Origin: an uncultured Christensenella sp.
Lineage (GTDB): Bacteria > Bacillota > Clostridia > Christensenellales > Borkfalkiaceae
Assembly (NCBI GenBank): GCA_910579525.1
Contig: CAJTUK010000005.1
Coordinates: 1 to 64,000 of the forward strand
Direction of reading: 5' to 3'
DNA length: 64,000 bases
In this document: piece after piece, positions 32,639 to 42,039 of the stretch
Position numbering within the stretch: the stretch's first letter is position 1
Layout of the letters: the number at the start of each line of letters is the position of its first letter
Position numbers and translations under genes: made by a program
Notes under the pieces: generated by a model
Database searches by the model: none
What the model saw: only the letters and a program-made list of their open reading frames with translations
Told to the model about the DNA's origin: nothing

Positions 32639-35600
32639 ATGAAAAGAGAAGAATTTATCGCCTTTTGCGAAAGGTCGGGCGCGCTATTAAGCGTTGGCGA
32701 CGGCGTAAAACCTGTTGCGCGCAACACTGTTGAAGAGTGCGTAAAGGACTGCGGGGATTACCGCTTTGTTCAGGCGTTTGCCGACCTGTTTACCTGCGCT
32801 TACGCCGCGGTTAAAAGTTGCGGGGAACGCTTCGACGCTTACGAGGCGGCGGGTGCCGCTTCGGCGGCGCGCGGGGGCAAAGATTATCGGTTTTCCGCCT
32901 ATCGTTTCGCGGTTTGCGTTATCGCCGTTGCGCTCAAAACGACCGGCGTCGAAGAAACCGATTACGAATCTTTAGACGCCAACGAACTTAAATTTTTCGA
33001 GGGCGGCGAACCCGACGCGGACGAGACTGACCCCGTTAAAAAGAAACTCAAAAAATATGCGGTCAGGTTGCTGGATTTTTCAAGAAACAACCGCCTCGTT
33101 CATTTCCGTACTTCGGGCAAGGGCGCGCTTTCGCTCGTATCGCAAAATTTCGAGCGCACGGTAAGACTCGTTTCCGACGGAAACAAAATTTTTATTTCGC
33201 AATGGAAAAAACTCAAACCTCAAACGGTCTACAAGTGTAAAACGTGCGGCAGATACGCGTTCGGCAAGTACGATCCCGCCAAAAAAACCCAGTTTGCCGT
33301 AAAGTGCCCCGTATGCGACGAGGGCGACTCGCGCGGTCGCAAGAGCATGGTTCCGCTCAAAGAAAAGCTAACATTTACGCAAGAGGGCGGCTTTGTCTGC
33401 GGTTGCGGTGAAATTGTCCCGTTAAAACGGCTTGAAGGCGAGGGGCTTTGCCCGCGTTGCAGTAAAAAGATTGTAATAGAGAGCTTCCCTCTTGCCCCGC
33501 GCTCGGCGCTCGACGCATACGCGCCCGACGAGGCAATATGTTTGACGGGCGACGCCGATTCGGCGGAAACGGCAAAATCGCTCGTAAACAAAGCCCGCAA
33601 TATGGAGCGAAATTTCGGTTTGCACGTTCTGTATTTCGCGTGCGGTTTTCTCGAATGGAAGGACGCAGGCGGAACCGAATACAATTCTCCCCTGTTGCTT
33701 TGCCCCGTCAATATGTATCTGGACAGAAGCACGGGCGGATGCCGTATAGAGGGCACGGGCGCGTTCGAAGTAAACAAAACGCTTATACATATGTTGGGCG
33801 CGTATTCTTCGTCTTGCTCCGTAACTCTGCCCGAACTCGACGCGGGCGCTCCTCAAACTTATTTAAATCTGGTTGAAAGGGCTTTTTCTCAAAGCACAGG
33901 CAGAGTCAAAGAAATAACCGCCGACTGGAAAGTTAAACGTGAAGCGGGTGTCGGTCTTTTCCACTACCAGAAGCTGCAACTTGAAAACGACCTGACGGAA
34001 AATGCGGAAAAGTATCTTCGCCATCCCGTAATACGCAGACTTTGCGGGGATTTCGAGTGCGAAGTGCCGCCCGCCAAACAAATATCCGATTCCGCGCGCT
34101 ACATGCTTCTCAACGCCGATTCGAGTCAGGAAGACGTTATTCGCGCCTCGCAGGAGGGCAAGTCTTTTATTCTGCAAGGTCCCCCCGGTTCGGGCAAAAG
34201 CCAGACAATAACCAATATGATAGCCGTGGCGCTCGGAGAGGGCAAATCGGTGCTGTTTGTAACCGAAAAGGCTTCCGCCCGCGCGGTCATTTCCGAAAAT
34301 CTCAACAGGTGCAGAGTCGACGGCGTTCGCTCGTTAAACGATTTCGTTCTCGATTTCGATAATTTCGCGCAGCGCGGAGGGGCGATAGGCCGCGAGCCCT
34401 TCGTAAACGAGCTCAACGCATGTCTCACACCCTATACTCCCGCAGGCGGGTACGATGAGGATTCGCTCGCCGCGGAAGCGTATTTGAGGGAAAAAGTCGT
34501 TTCCTTTATGGACGCAATGCGAAAAGATTACGGTGGGAGGAGCTGTCTCCGCATACTCCGCGACGCGGCAAAGTACGCCGAATTCAAAATTTTGGACTGC
34601 GCCGCCGTTCTGCCACGAGACAAACGAGAATTTACCGCTCTTTGCGACCTTATAAGCCGCTATTACGTTTTCGTCGAAAGCGGCGCGGCTGTTCCCGACT
34701 ATAAATCGGATTCCCTTTACGGCTGTAAGGGCGATACCACCGGCGCGCTTTACCGCGCGGCGGTAAAGTATAAAGGCGTTTGCGCGGATATAAAAAAATT
34801 TGCCGTGCGTGTCGCGGAGCTGGGGCTTGAAGCGCCGCAGAGCAAAAGCGAACTCGAAAAAACTGCGGAAACGCTCGTGCTGTGGTCGGAAGCTCCCCGT
34901 TTGACCGAGGAAATAACAAAAGATTTCACCGGCGATAAACTTGAAAATCTTATTAACCGCGCGGAATCCCGCGCAAACGCTTTGCACTATTTGAATTCAT
35001 ACCGGCTTTCGGGCGCGGAAAGAGAGATTGACGTAAAAAAATTCTCTGCTTCGCGCATGCCGGAGCTTAAAGCCGAGTGCAAAAAATACGCCCGTCCGCT
35101 CAAGCGTTTGGGTAGCGGATATAAAAAATTCGTTGAAGAAGTGTTCGGTCTTTTCCATATAGTCGACGGCAAAATCAACTACAAAACGACGGTTGCGGCG
35201 CTGAATAAGCTCGAAAATTATGCGGAATACATCGCGTTGAAAGAGGAGTGTAATACCGCTGCCGAAGAAGATATAAAGATTTTCGGGCTTAAACCTTCGT
35301 CCGAAAGCGAGTTTGCGGAACTCGCCGCAAATCTTTTAAAGCTCAAAGATATAATTTCGCGCGCGCCATACGGGAGTTTCGTCAAAGACAGGTTTGCGGA
35401 ATGGCTCTCGGGATTTGTCTCGGGTTACGCCGAGAGAATCAAGGAGCTTAAAGAGGTCTCGTCCGCTGTTTCGTCGGCGCTTGCAAGCATAAAAGAATTG
35501 CGCGGAGAAATCGCGGGATATTTCGTAACCGATGTTTTTGAACGGGGAATTTCAGCCGCCGCCGAACTCGTAATAAAAGAAAGGGACAGGCTTGCCGATT

Positions 35601-37324
35601 ATTTCCGTGCGAACGCCGTCATAGAGGAGATTTCGGAGCGGAATCTGCTCCCCGTGCTCGATTCGCTCGCTTCCGCGGGTATCGGTAACTTTACGGAGGC
35701 GGAAGGGTGCCTCTATAAAACATATTATAAAAACGAAACGGATTCGTTCGTTTCCGAAAACGGTCTTGACGCGCTTAAAAATTTCAGCCGTCCCGAGCAC
35801 GAAAAACTGCTCGAAAGGTTTGCGCAAACCAACGTAAAAGCGCTTTCTTCGGGAGCGGCAAGGCTGTATGAAAATCTTTCTTCACGGCTTAAAAACGCGG
35901 GCGGAGGCGGCTCCTTGCCCAAACTCCGTTCGCAAACAGGGTATTCGATAAAGCGCACCGTCGCGGAGAATATAGAGTATATCAGGCGTATAAAGCCCTG
36001 CTTTATGATGTCGCCGCTCAACGCAAGCCAATACCTCGATATAGACGTCGCGTTCGACCTCGTTATATTCGACGAGGCGTCGCAAATTTTTACCGAAGAC
36101 GCGCTCGCCTCCATTGTCAGGGGCAAACAGATTATTATCGCAGGAGACAGTAAACAGCTCCCCCCGTGCGATTTCTTCCGAGCGGGCGAGGCTTCGCAGG
36201 ATTACGGCGACGACTTGTACGACGACGAAGAAAATAAAGAAAATTCGCTTCTCGTAACGGCGGACGGCGCGCTGTCCGATTCTTCCGTTTCGCTCTGCTG
36301 GCATTACCGCAGCTGCGACGAAGTGCTCATAGCCTTTTCAAACGAGAATATGGAATACAATCTTATAACTTTCCCCTCCGCGGTCAAAAATCCCGACGAC
36401 GGAATAGAGTATATCCGCGTGCCGTATTCAAAAGAAACGTGCTACGAGTCCGGCAAGGGCTGTTCTCACGTAAACAAGGGCGAAGCACAGAGAATCGTAG
36501 AGCTTATTTTCAGCGAAATGACGCACCCCACGCGTAAAAACTTTTCTATAGGCGTGGTTGCGTTCAGCAACGCGCAGGCTTCCGAAATAGAAAACCGCTG
36601 GGATATTTTCAGGCAACAGCCGGATAAGCGCGGGATAATAGAAGAATGGGAAAAATCCCACGCTGAAGAACCCGTTATCTTCTGTAACCTCGACACGATG
36701 CAGGGCGACGAGCGCGACACAATGATAATAAGCGTGTGTTATTCGGTCGACCGCGACGGCAAATTCACTTTGCCGTATTTGGGGCGCATAAGGTTGCCTT
36801 CCGGCAAAAAGCGCATAAACGTCGCCGTCACACGTTCGCGCCACCGCATGGCAGTAGTTTCTACTTTGGACTACCTTACGCTCAAAGCCGCCGCCGATGC
36901 AAGTTCCGCCCCCGAAGAGAATAAAGAAGGGGCAAGAATGTTATGCGACTTTTTGAAATATGCGGAATCGTTCGTTACCGATAGCGGCGCGGTTTGCGCG
37001 CCCGCGCAAAGCTCGTTCGTCAAATCCGTTTGCCGCGTGCTGGATAATGAGGGAATAGCGTACGACACGGAAATAGGCCGTTCGGAATGTAAAATAAATA
37101 TAGGAATAAAGAACGCCGCTGGCGACGGTTACGCTCTGGGTATCATAGCCGACGACCCGCTCCGCCCCGATTTCGACAGTCCCGTAGAGTATGCAAGGCT
37201 CACCGAACAGGTTTTGCGCGGCAAGTACAATTGGGAACTGTACCGCGTTTTCCCGCTCGCATGGATAAACGATTACGAAGCCGAAAAACGCGCCCTTCTC
37301 GAAAAAATCCAAAATTTAAGATAA
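32639..37324 (+). CDS. Giant DUF4011-type SF1 helicase with a degenerate C-terminal nuclease-like domain
   Basis: The 1561-residue product has a DUF4011-like N-terminal region (LDFSRNNRLVHFRTSG) with two inserted zinc ribbons (C200/C203 with C223/C226; C254/C256 with C271/C274). The SF1 core follows: Walker A GPPGSGKS (514-521), Walker B VIFDEASQ (D1145, E1146), GDSKQLPP, and the C-terminal motif NVAVTRSRHRM. Residues about 1462-1555 look like the Vsr-type nuclease domain of this architecture, but positions that are normally acidic read KINIGI and GIIADD, so cleavage is doubtful. DUF4011-helicase-Vsr proteins have been reported in antiphage loci (from memory). Here it sits among housekeeping genes, 20 nt behind rsmA. 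Start ATG 32639 follows AAGGGGAGC. Confidence 0.85.
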   Translation: MKREEFIAFCERSGALLSVGDGVKPVARNTVEECVKDCGDYRFVQAFADLFTCAYAAVKSCGERFDAYEAAGAASAARGGKDYRFSAYRFAVCVIAVALKTTGVEETDYESLDANELKFFEGGEPDADETDPVKKKLKKYAVRLLDFSRNNRLVHFRTSGKGALSLVSQNFERTVRLVSDGNKIFISQWKKLKPQTVYKCKTCGRYAFGKYDPAKKTQFAVKCPVCDEGDSRGRKSMVPLKEKLTFTQEGGFVCGCGEIVPLKRLEGEGLCPRCSKKIVIESFPLAPRSALDAYAPDEAICLTGDADSAETAKSLVNKARNMERNFGLHVLYFACGFLEWKDAGGTEYNSPLLLCPVNMYLDRSTGGCRIEGTGAFEVNKTLIHMLGAYSSSCSVTLPELDAGAPQTYLNLVERAFSQSTGRVKEITADWKVKREAGVGLFHYQKLQLENDLTENAEKYLRHPVIRRLCGDFECEVPPAKQISDSARYMLLNADSSQEDVIRASQEGKSFILQGPPGSGKSQTITNMIAVALGEGKSVLFVTEKASARAVISENLNRCRVDGVRSLNDFVLDFDNFAQRGGAIGREPFVNELNACLTPYTPAGGYDEDSLAAEAYLREKVVSFMDAMRKDYGGRSCLRILRDAAKYAEFKILDCAAVLPRDKREFTALCDLISRYYVFVESGAAVPDYKSDSLYGCKGDTTGALYRAAVKYKGVCADIKKFAVRVAELGLEAPQSKSELEKTAETLVLWSEAPRLTEEITKDFTGDKLENLINRAESRANALHYLNSYRLSGAEREIDVKKFSASRMPELKAECKKYARPLKRLGSGYKKFVEEVFGLFHIVDGKINYKTTVAALNKLENYAEYIALKEECNTAAEEDIKIFGLKPSSESEFAELAANLLKLKDIISRAPYGSFVKDRFAEWLSGFVSGYAERIKELKEVSSAVSSALASIKELRGEIAGYFVTDVFERGISAAAELVIKERDRLADYFRANAVIEEISERNLLPVLDSLASAGIGNFTEAEGCLYKTYYKNETDSFVSENGLDALKNFSRPEHEKLLERFAQTNVKALSSGAARLYENLSSRLKNAGGGGSLPKLRSQTGYSIKRTVAENIEYIRRIKPCFMMSPLNASQYLDIDVAFDLVIFDEASQIFTEDALASIVRGKQIIIAGDSKQLPPCDFFRAGEASQDYGDDLYDDEENKENSLLVTADGALSDSSVSLCWHYRSCDEVLIAFSNENMEYNLITFPSAVKNPDDGIEYIRVPYSKETCYESGKGCSHVNKGEAQRIVELIFSEMTHPTRKNFSIGVVAFSNAQASEIENRWDIFRQQPDKRGIIEEWEKSHAEEPVIFCNLDTMQGDERDTMIISVCYSVDRDGKFTLPYLGRIRLPSGKKRINVAVTRSRHRMAVVSTLDYLTLKAAADASSAPEENKEGARMLCDFLKYAESFVTDSGAVCAPAQSSFVKSVCRVLDNEGIAYDTEIGRSECKINIGIKNAAGDGYALGIIADDPLRPDFDSPVEYARLTEQVLRGKYNWELYRVFPLAWINDYEAEKRALLEKIQNLR

Positions 37325-37349
37325 TCGATAAAAATATACTTAATTTTGC

Positions 37350-37378
37350 TTGACAAGCGTTTTGTCGTGTAGTATAAT
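37350..37378 (+). promoter_or_regulatory. Promoter of the riboswitch-SPFH transcript
   Basis: TTGACA (37350-37355), 17 nt, TATAAT (37373-37378): fully consensus boxes. Confidence 0.85.
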
Positions 37379-37390
37379 AACGCTGTAAAT

Positions 37391-37518
37391 TGAAGAGGGA
37401 GTAATTAGCGCGTTGCCGCCTGTCGGTCGCGCAACCAACCGTCAAAACAGCGGAAACGCTCGGTGAAGTTTTAAAAAATGAGACTCGTAATGACAAAAAT
37501 GTTATTGCGGGTCTTTTT
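37391..37518 (+). promoter_or_regulatory. yybP-ykoY-like (manganese) riboswitch with terminator
   Basis: The leader has the family hallmarks by eye: GGGAGTA near the 5' end (37398-37404), a hairpin, CCGTCAAAAC, a small GAAA-capped hairpin (AGCG/CGCT), CGGTGAAGTTTT, then GAGACTC. The matching order in Bacillus yybP is GGGGAGTAG, CGTCAATTC, GAAA hairpin, CGGCTTTG. A terminator stem follows, AGACTCGTAATGAC (37481-37494) with GTTATTGCGGGTCT (37501-37514, with G-U pairs) and TTTTT. Its 5' arm overlaps the aptamer's 3' part, so ligand binding should decide between read-through and termination. Confidence 0.65.
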
Positions 37519-37594
37519 AAACTTTTCGGGGTCGGTGCGCGCATATTACAGACCTTTCCGATAATAAAAAATATAATATATAGAGGTATAAAAA

Positions 37595-38734
37595 ATGATT
37601 TATTCTTTTATCACTGCGATTTTATTCGTACTGATGATTCTTGCGGGCGTTGCGCTGATTGTGTTTAACTTTCTCCGCAACAGAAAAAGCAAGGGCTATT
37701 CGGGCGTAAAAAATAAGGTTTTAATGCCCGTCGCGGCGGCTCTCATAGGCAGCGGTATGTTGCTTTTAATACTTATCCCCGGTTCGTTCCACACGGTTGA
37801 AGCGGGCACGGTCGCGGTAGTAAAGCAAATGGGCGTAATTGCGGACATAGAGGGACCCGGCACATACTTTGATTTTTATCTCGTCCGCACTTACGAGGAG
37901 TACGACGCAAAAGTTCAGCAGGTTGAAATAAACGACAACGCATATACTGCCGACGCGCAGTCTATGGAAATCCACATGGTCGTGCAGTTTCAGATAAGAC
38001 AGGACAACGTTAAAGATATCGCTTTAAACTACGGCGGAATGGAGGCGCTTACGAACAGAATTCAAAGCGTTGCAATCGAACGCACAAAGGCGATGCTCTC
38101 GGGTTATCAGGCGGAAAAACTCATAGAACAGCGTAATTCCGTCTCGCCCGATGTCGAAAAGGCAATTTCCGAAGCGATAGGCGACAAGTATTACGTAACG
38201 TTTAACAGCGCAGTGCTCACCGACATCACTTTCTCCGACGCGTTCGAAGCCGCGGTAGAAGCGAAAATGATGGCTCAACAGGAAAAGTTGCAGGCGCAGT
38301 ACGAAAACGAGAAGAAGAAAGAGCAGGCTGAAACCGCGCTTTACGTAGCGGAGCAGGAAGCCAAAGCCCTCGTGGCAAAGGCACAGGCTCAGGCAGACGC
38401 GCAGGTTGCGGCGTCCAAGGCCGAAGCGCAGTCGATTATGCTCAAAAGCGTCGAAGTGGCAAGAATGCTCGGTTACACGGTAATCGAAACCGATAACGAC
38501 GTCACCGATCCTGACGGCAACACCGTAAAAGAAACCGTTTACGAAATTAAATACGACACAGCAAAGGGACAAACGGGCGCCGACATCGCCGAATACTTAA
38601 AGTATATTGAGTATATGTCCAAATGGGACGGAAAGCTCCCGCAGGTCGTAACTGGTGAAAACGGCTTCATGATAACCGTTCCCGGACTCGGCGGCAACAA
38701 TAACGGTAACAACAACGGTGAAACCAATTCGTAA
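37595..38734 (+). CDS. SPFH/stomatin-prohibitin domain membrane protein
   Basis: SPFH proteins form ring-like membrane scaffolds. The 379-residue product has two N-terminal membrane segments (about 3-27 and 45-65), the SPFH domain (VEAGTVAVVKQMGVIADIEGPG to about 215), a long coiled coil rich in Glu, Lys, Ala and Gln (about 215-290), and a Gly/Asn-rich tail (GGNNNGNNNGETNS). Start ATG 37595 follows TATAGAGGTATAAAA. It is the only gene behind the riboswitch, so its expression probably depends on metal level. Related by domain to HflK and YqiK-type proteins, but not orthologous as far as can be seen. Confidence 0.85.
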   Translation: MIYSFITAILFVLMILAGVALIVFNFLRNRKSKGYSGVKNKVLMPVAAALIGSGMLLLILIPGSFHTVEAGTVAVVKQMGVIADIEGPGTYFDFYLVRTYEEYDAKVQQVEINDNAYTADAQSMEIHMVVQFQIRQDNVKDIALNYGGMEALTNRIQSVAIERTKAMLSGYQAEKLIEQRNSVSPDVEKAISEAIGDKYYVTFNSAVLTDITFSDAFEAAVEAKMMAQQEKLQAQYENEKKKEQAETALYVAEQEAKALVAKAQAQADAQVAASKAEAQSIMLKSVEVARMLGYTVIETDNDVTDPDGNTVKETVYEIKYDTAKGQTGADIAEYLKYIEYMSKWDGKLPQVVTGENGFMITVPGLGGNNNGNNNGETNS

Positions 38735-38789
38735 ACTCTGCCAAAACGCTTATCCCCCCGACCCTTTCAAGGGTTGAGAGAATATGAAC

Positions 38790-38878
38790 GCCGCCCGCGC
38801 GCGAATGCGCGCGGGCGGCTGAAGCGCGTTTGCGGCGGCGGAATTGACCGACGGCTTTCAAAAGCCGTCGGTTTTTTT
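38790..38878 (+). terminator. Two consecutive terminator hairpins
   Basis: A 13-bp GC stem (GCCGCCCGCGCGC/GCGCGCGGGCGGC, 38790-38819) without T-run, then ACCGACGGCTTT/AAAGCCGTCGGT (38847-38872) followed by TTTTTTT. The second is the functional terminator. Confidence 0.85.
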
Positions 38879-38968
38879 GCGTTCATTATATGCCGCGGCG
38901 TAAAATTATGTTCTAACGTTTCGGTCGGGGGCATAATATAGGGTAGACATAAAAAATCGGAGGAACAT

Positions 38969-39727
38969 ATGAATCAGGAATTAGATTACGCCGAGATGCT
39001 CGAAATACCCGTAAGCACGGTGAACGTAGTAAAGAAAAAGAGTCTGTTTAAACGCAGGCGCAAAGAAGCGCCCGTCGAAGAGGTGAACGAAGCCGACTTG
39101 AAAGAGCTCGTCGTAGACAGCGTAAACGAGCGCGTGGGGGCGTACGTGTATGCGGAAGACCTTTCCGAAACCCCCAAACCGGAAAAGAAAAAAATCAACG
39201 TGTTGGGCTCCGACAGGGGCAGCCGCGTAATATTTACCGAACTAATCGCGGTGTGCGTGCTTGCGGCGGCAATATTTTTGACGAACGTGTTTATGCCGTC
39301 CAGCGCCATAAATACTTTTATCGGTTCGCTCACGAGCAAGACTCCCGCGGTGGTGGAGCCCGCTTACAGCGAAATCAAGCTCTCCGCGGTAATCAGCGAG
39401 CGTTCGGACGCGGAGGTCACCATGACGGATAACGGAGTTTTGTGCTTCACCGCAGACACCGGGGTGTACCCCGTCTGCGCCGGTACCATCGCTTCCGTAG
39501 CGGAAGACAACGGGCTCTATACCGTAAAAATTTCGCACACGTCCACTTTTTCAAGCGTTATAACGGGTCTTAAAACCGTTTACGTCGCAAAGGGAGACAA
39601 CGTCAAGGCAAATCTTCCGTTCGCCTATTCGGACGGCAAGAGCGAAGTTCGGGTTTCTATGTACGACGGAGAAACACTTTTAAACTGCTACAAGCTCTCG
39701 GGTGAAGTGCCCGTCTGGAATTCGTGA
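38969..39727 (+). CDS. spoIVFA: SpoIVFA-like regulator of the sigma-K processing protease
   Basis: In Bacillus SpoIVFA holds the protease SpoIVFB in an inactive complex in the outer forespore membrane. The 252-residue product has a charged cytoplasmic N-terminus, one membrane segment (about 89-110) and a degenerate M23-type domain outside (CAGTIASVAEDNGLYTVKISHTSTF, GDNVKANLPFAYSDG). The assignment rests on this layout and on the protease gene directly behind it, with a GTGA overlap. Start ATG 38969 follows CGGAGGAACAT. It is expected to be under mother-cell control. Confidence 0.8.
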   Translation: MNQELDYAEMLEIPVSTVNVVKKKSLFKRRRKEAPVEEVNEADLKELVVDSVNERVGAYVYAEDLSETPKPEKKKINVLGSDRGSRVIFTELIAVCVLAAAIFLTNVFMPSSAINTFIGSLTSKTPAVVEPAYSEIKLSAVISERSDAEVTMTDNGVLCFTADTGVYPVCAGTIASVAEDNGLYTVKISHTSTFSSVITGLKTVYVAKGDNVKANLPFAYSDGKSEVRVSMYDGETLLNCYKLSGEVPVWNS

Positions 39728-40521
39728 AAATAAAACTACACCCGTTGTTTCTCGCGGTCGGGCTCACGACCGCAGTGTTCGGCGGGCTGCCCGCGTTCCT
39801 CATTTGTACGCTGACCGCGCTCCTGCACGAGTGCGGTCATATTTTTTGCGCCGAAAAACTCGGTTTCGGCTGTTCTCAAATAAGCCTTATGCCGTTCGGC
39901 GCGGCTGCGGTGTGCGATATCGAGGGTATATCTCCCGCCGACGAAATCAAACTCGCCCTAGCCGGACCGGCGGTAAATCTGTTGCTGTGCGTTGCTACGG
40001 CGGGGCTTTGGTGGTTTTATCCGGATTCTTACGCTTATACCGACCTCGTATTTTACGCCAGCGCGGGCATGCTCGTTTTAAATCTTATCCCCGCATACCC
40101 TTTGGACGGGGGCAGGATAGCCCGTTGTATTCTTTCCAAATTCCTCCGCCCCAAGGCGGTGGATATAGCGCTGCGCGGCGTAAGCGTGTGCGCCGTAATC
40201 GCCTTTGTTCTCCTGTTCGTTTTCGTATACCGCAACGTTTCGCTGATTGCGTTGGCAATACTTTTGCTCTGTTCCGCCTTTTCTAAAACGCAACCGGCGC
40301 AAAAAATAAATTTCGCCGCAAAAAAGAAGAAGAGGGGGCGCGAAATTCGCTACGTTATTCTGGACGAAAACGCAACTTACCGCGACGCGTTGCGGTTCGT
40401 CGATTCGGGCAGATATCTCGTATTACAAATTTACGGAGAAAAATTCCTCGATGAAATCACCGAGGACGAACTGTACGAAAAGCTTCTCGAACACGGGCTT
40501 TACGATAAAATTTTAAGCTAA
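39724..40521 (+). CDS. spoIVFB: SpoIVFB-like intramembrane metalloprotease (M50)
   Basis: SpoIVFB cleaves pro-sigma-K inside the membrane during sporulation. The 265-residue product carries the zinc motif HECGH (H35-H39) in the first membrane helices and the third-ligand motif NLIPAYPLDGG (N120, D128). About six membrane segments precede a cytoplasmic C-terminal part (residues 200-265) resembling the CBS region of SpoIVFB (ATYRDALRFVDSGRYLVLQIYG). It starts with GTG 39724 overlapping spoIVFA. Pairing with spoIVFA makes sporulation the likely role over general site-2 protease function. Confidence 0.88.
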   Translation: MKIKLHPLFLAVGLTTAVFGGLPAFLICTLTALLHECGHIFCAEKLGFGCSQISLMPFGAAAVCDIEGISPADEIKLALAGPAVNLLLCVATAGLWWFYPDSYAYTDLVFYASAGMLVLNLIPAYPLDGGRIARCILSKFLRPKAVDIALRGVSVCAVIAFVLLFVFVYRNVSLIALAILLLCSAFSKTQPAQKINFAAKKKKRGREIRYVILDENATYRDALRFVDSGRYLVLQIYGEKFLDEITEDELYEKLLEHGLYDKILS

Positions 40522-40523
40522 AA

Positions 40524-41198
40524 TCAACGCTGTAAAAATTCTTTTTTAAAAATTGCCCCGTCTATATCCTTCGACAACACGCATTTTACCGCCTGAACTC
40601 CCAAAGTAACCGCCTCTTCCACGGCTCCCGCAAAAGAGGAGTAGTCAAACCCGTATTTATAGGCTTGTTTTTTTGTTTTGTAAATATATCGGGTATAGCC
40701 GAAGTGCCTTTTAAGGCACCTTTCAACTCCGGTAACGGTAATAAACGGCGCAATAGGTTTCATGCTGTCATATACCGCGCCCGTGCACGGCAACACGCTT
40801 TCGCGCGGGAGTATTCTCCTGCGCATGGCGTAATATTTGCTTATGAACAGCCCCAGATCGCTCTCTATTTTCTGGTGTCCCAAAGGGGATTTCGTCTCCT
40901 TTTCCAGCGCGTAAATCGCAGGGTGCAAAGTGCAGTCGAGAGCATAGTGCGAAGCCCACCCCGCCGCGTAAGAGGGGTTGCCATCCGCAAGCGTGCAAAA
41001 CAGTTCGGCAGGGTTTTTTACGTGCAGGTCGCGCCCCGGATTTGAGCGGGAAAACTTAACGCTGTATGCAAAAAACACGTCGCCGCCCTGCGCGCCCAGC
41101 AAATAAAGGTTTCGGTTGGGGATCTGCGCCCGCGTTTGCGCGTCGAGTTTTTCAAATATCTTTTCCGCGCAGATGTAATGTGAAAAATAATCAGGCAT
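40524..41198 (-). CDS. Zinc-dependent phospholipase C-like protein
   Basis: 224 residues resembling the zinc-dependent phospholipase C/S1-P1 nuclease fold: MPDYFSHYICAE at the N-terminus, LGAQGGDVFFAY, LHVKNPAELF, AGWASHYALDCTLHPAIY and GHQKIESDLGLF supply the His/Asp ligands expected for zinc. No signal peptide is present, so it is likely cytoplasmic, unlike secreted clostridial toxins. It ends 2 nt from the stop of spoIVFB (convergent) and follows the glycosylase gene by 1 nt, so the latter two share a transcript. Confidence 0.75.
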   Translation of the reverse strand: MPDYFSHYICAEKIFEKLDAQTRAQIPNRNLYLLGAQGGDVFFAYSVKFSRSNPGRDLHVKNPAELFCTLADGNPSYAAGWASHYALDCTLHPAIYALEKETKSPLGHQKIESDLGLFISKYYAMRRRILPRESVLPCTGAVYDSMKPIAPFITVTGVERCLKRHFGYTRYIYKTKKQAYKYGFDYSSFAGAVEEAVTLGVQAVKCVLSKDIDGAIFKKEFLQR

Positions 41199-41199
41199 A

Positions 41200-42021
41200 C
41201 TATAAGTTTTGCCGTTTTCCGTAAAATAAATACTGCTGAATATAGCCGGCGTCGTCGCCGAATAAGTTTAAAAAGTAATCGGTGATTTTTTCTCTGTCCG
41301 TCATCGCGCCGTTAAAATCTTCTATGTAAATCTTTTCTATCCACGTGTCCACGGGGAAGCTGTTCCGCTTGCCGAACCCGAACAGAGCAACGCAGTCGGC
41401 AACTTTGCCGCCTATTCCCTTATACGTCAAAAGCGCTTTTTTAAGCTCGGGATACGGGAGCGGGTCAAGATGAGAAATCCCCTCTTTAAGTATCCGCGCG
41501 GAAGTTTCCGCAAGGTACGCGTCGCGGTAACCGCAACCCGCTTCCTTAAAGAATTCCCGCCCCGCAAAAGCAAGTTTTTCGGTGGAGGGGAAGGCGTAAT
41601 ATTCCCCGCCTGAAAATTCGCGCTTTTCGCCCAGACCCTCGCATATGCGCGAAATAATGCCCTTTATTCTCGGTATATTGTTGTTTTGCGAGATAATAAA
41701 CGAATAAATCATTTCTTCGCGGTTCTGGTTCAAAAGCCGCAGTCCCTTAAAAGTCTGCGCGCTGCGCGTTAAAAGGGGTATATCGCGGGATACTGCGCGG
41801 TTTACGATAGCGGAATAGTCGCGGTTCAAATCGAAATAGTTATAAAAATATTCGGGGAAGTCCGTCTCTACGTAAGTTTTTGCGCCTTCCGTGTAAACAT
41901 AGCAGGCTTTATCCTCCGAAAGTACGGCATATCCCTTGCCCAACGGGTAAAAGCGGAATACCTGTCCGCACTCCAAAACGTGCTCGGGGTTGAAATATTC
42001 GGCGTCGTAATCGAATTTCAT
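41200..42021 (-). CDS. ogg: OGG-type 8-oxoguanine DNA glycosylase
   Basis: Base-excision repair enzyme. The 273-residue product has the N-terminal OGG fold (CGQVFRFYPLG), the helical core with IYSFIISQNNNIPRIKGII, and the helix-hairpin-helix TYKGIGGKVADCVALFGFG. The lysine after GIGG and the aspartate in FPVDTW are the catalytic pair of bifunctional OGG/AlkA-type enzymes. Start ATG 42021 follows GGAGATAACAA. Eukaryote-like OGG1 enzymes occur in a minority of bacteria, including clostridia. Confidence 0.88.
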   Translation of the reverse strand: MKFDYDAEYFNPEHVLECGQVFRFYPLGKGYAVLSEDKACYVYTEGAKTYVETDFPEYFYNYFDLNRDYSAIVNRAVSRDIPLLTRSAQTFKGLRLLNQNREEMIYSFIISQNNNIPRIKGIISRICEGLGEKREFSGGEYYAFPSTEKLAFAGREFFKEAGCGYRDAYLAETSARILKEGISHLDPLPYPELKKALLTYKGIGGKVADCVALFGFGKRNSFPVDTWIEKIYIEDFNGAMTDREKITDYFLNLFGDDAGYIQQYLFYGKRQNL

Positions 42022-42039
42022 TTGTTATCTCCAAGTAAA

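Noticed and set aside
34334..34987. Long minus-strand frames inside the helicase gene
   Set aside because: They are shadows of a 1561-codon frame with continuous domain content.
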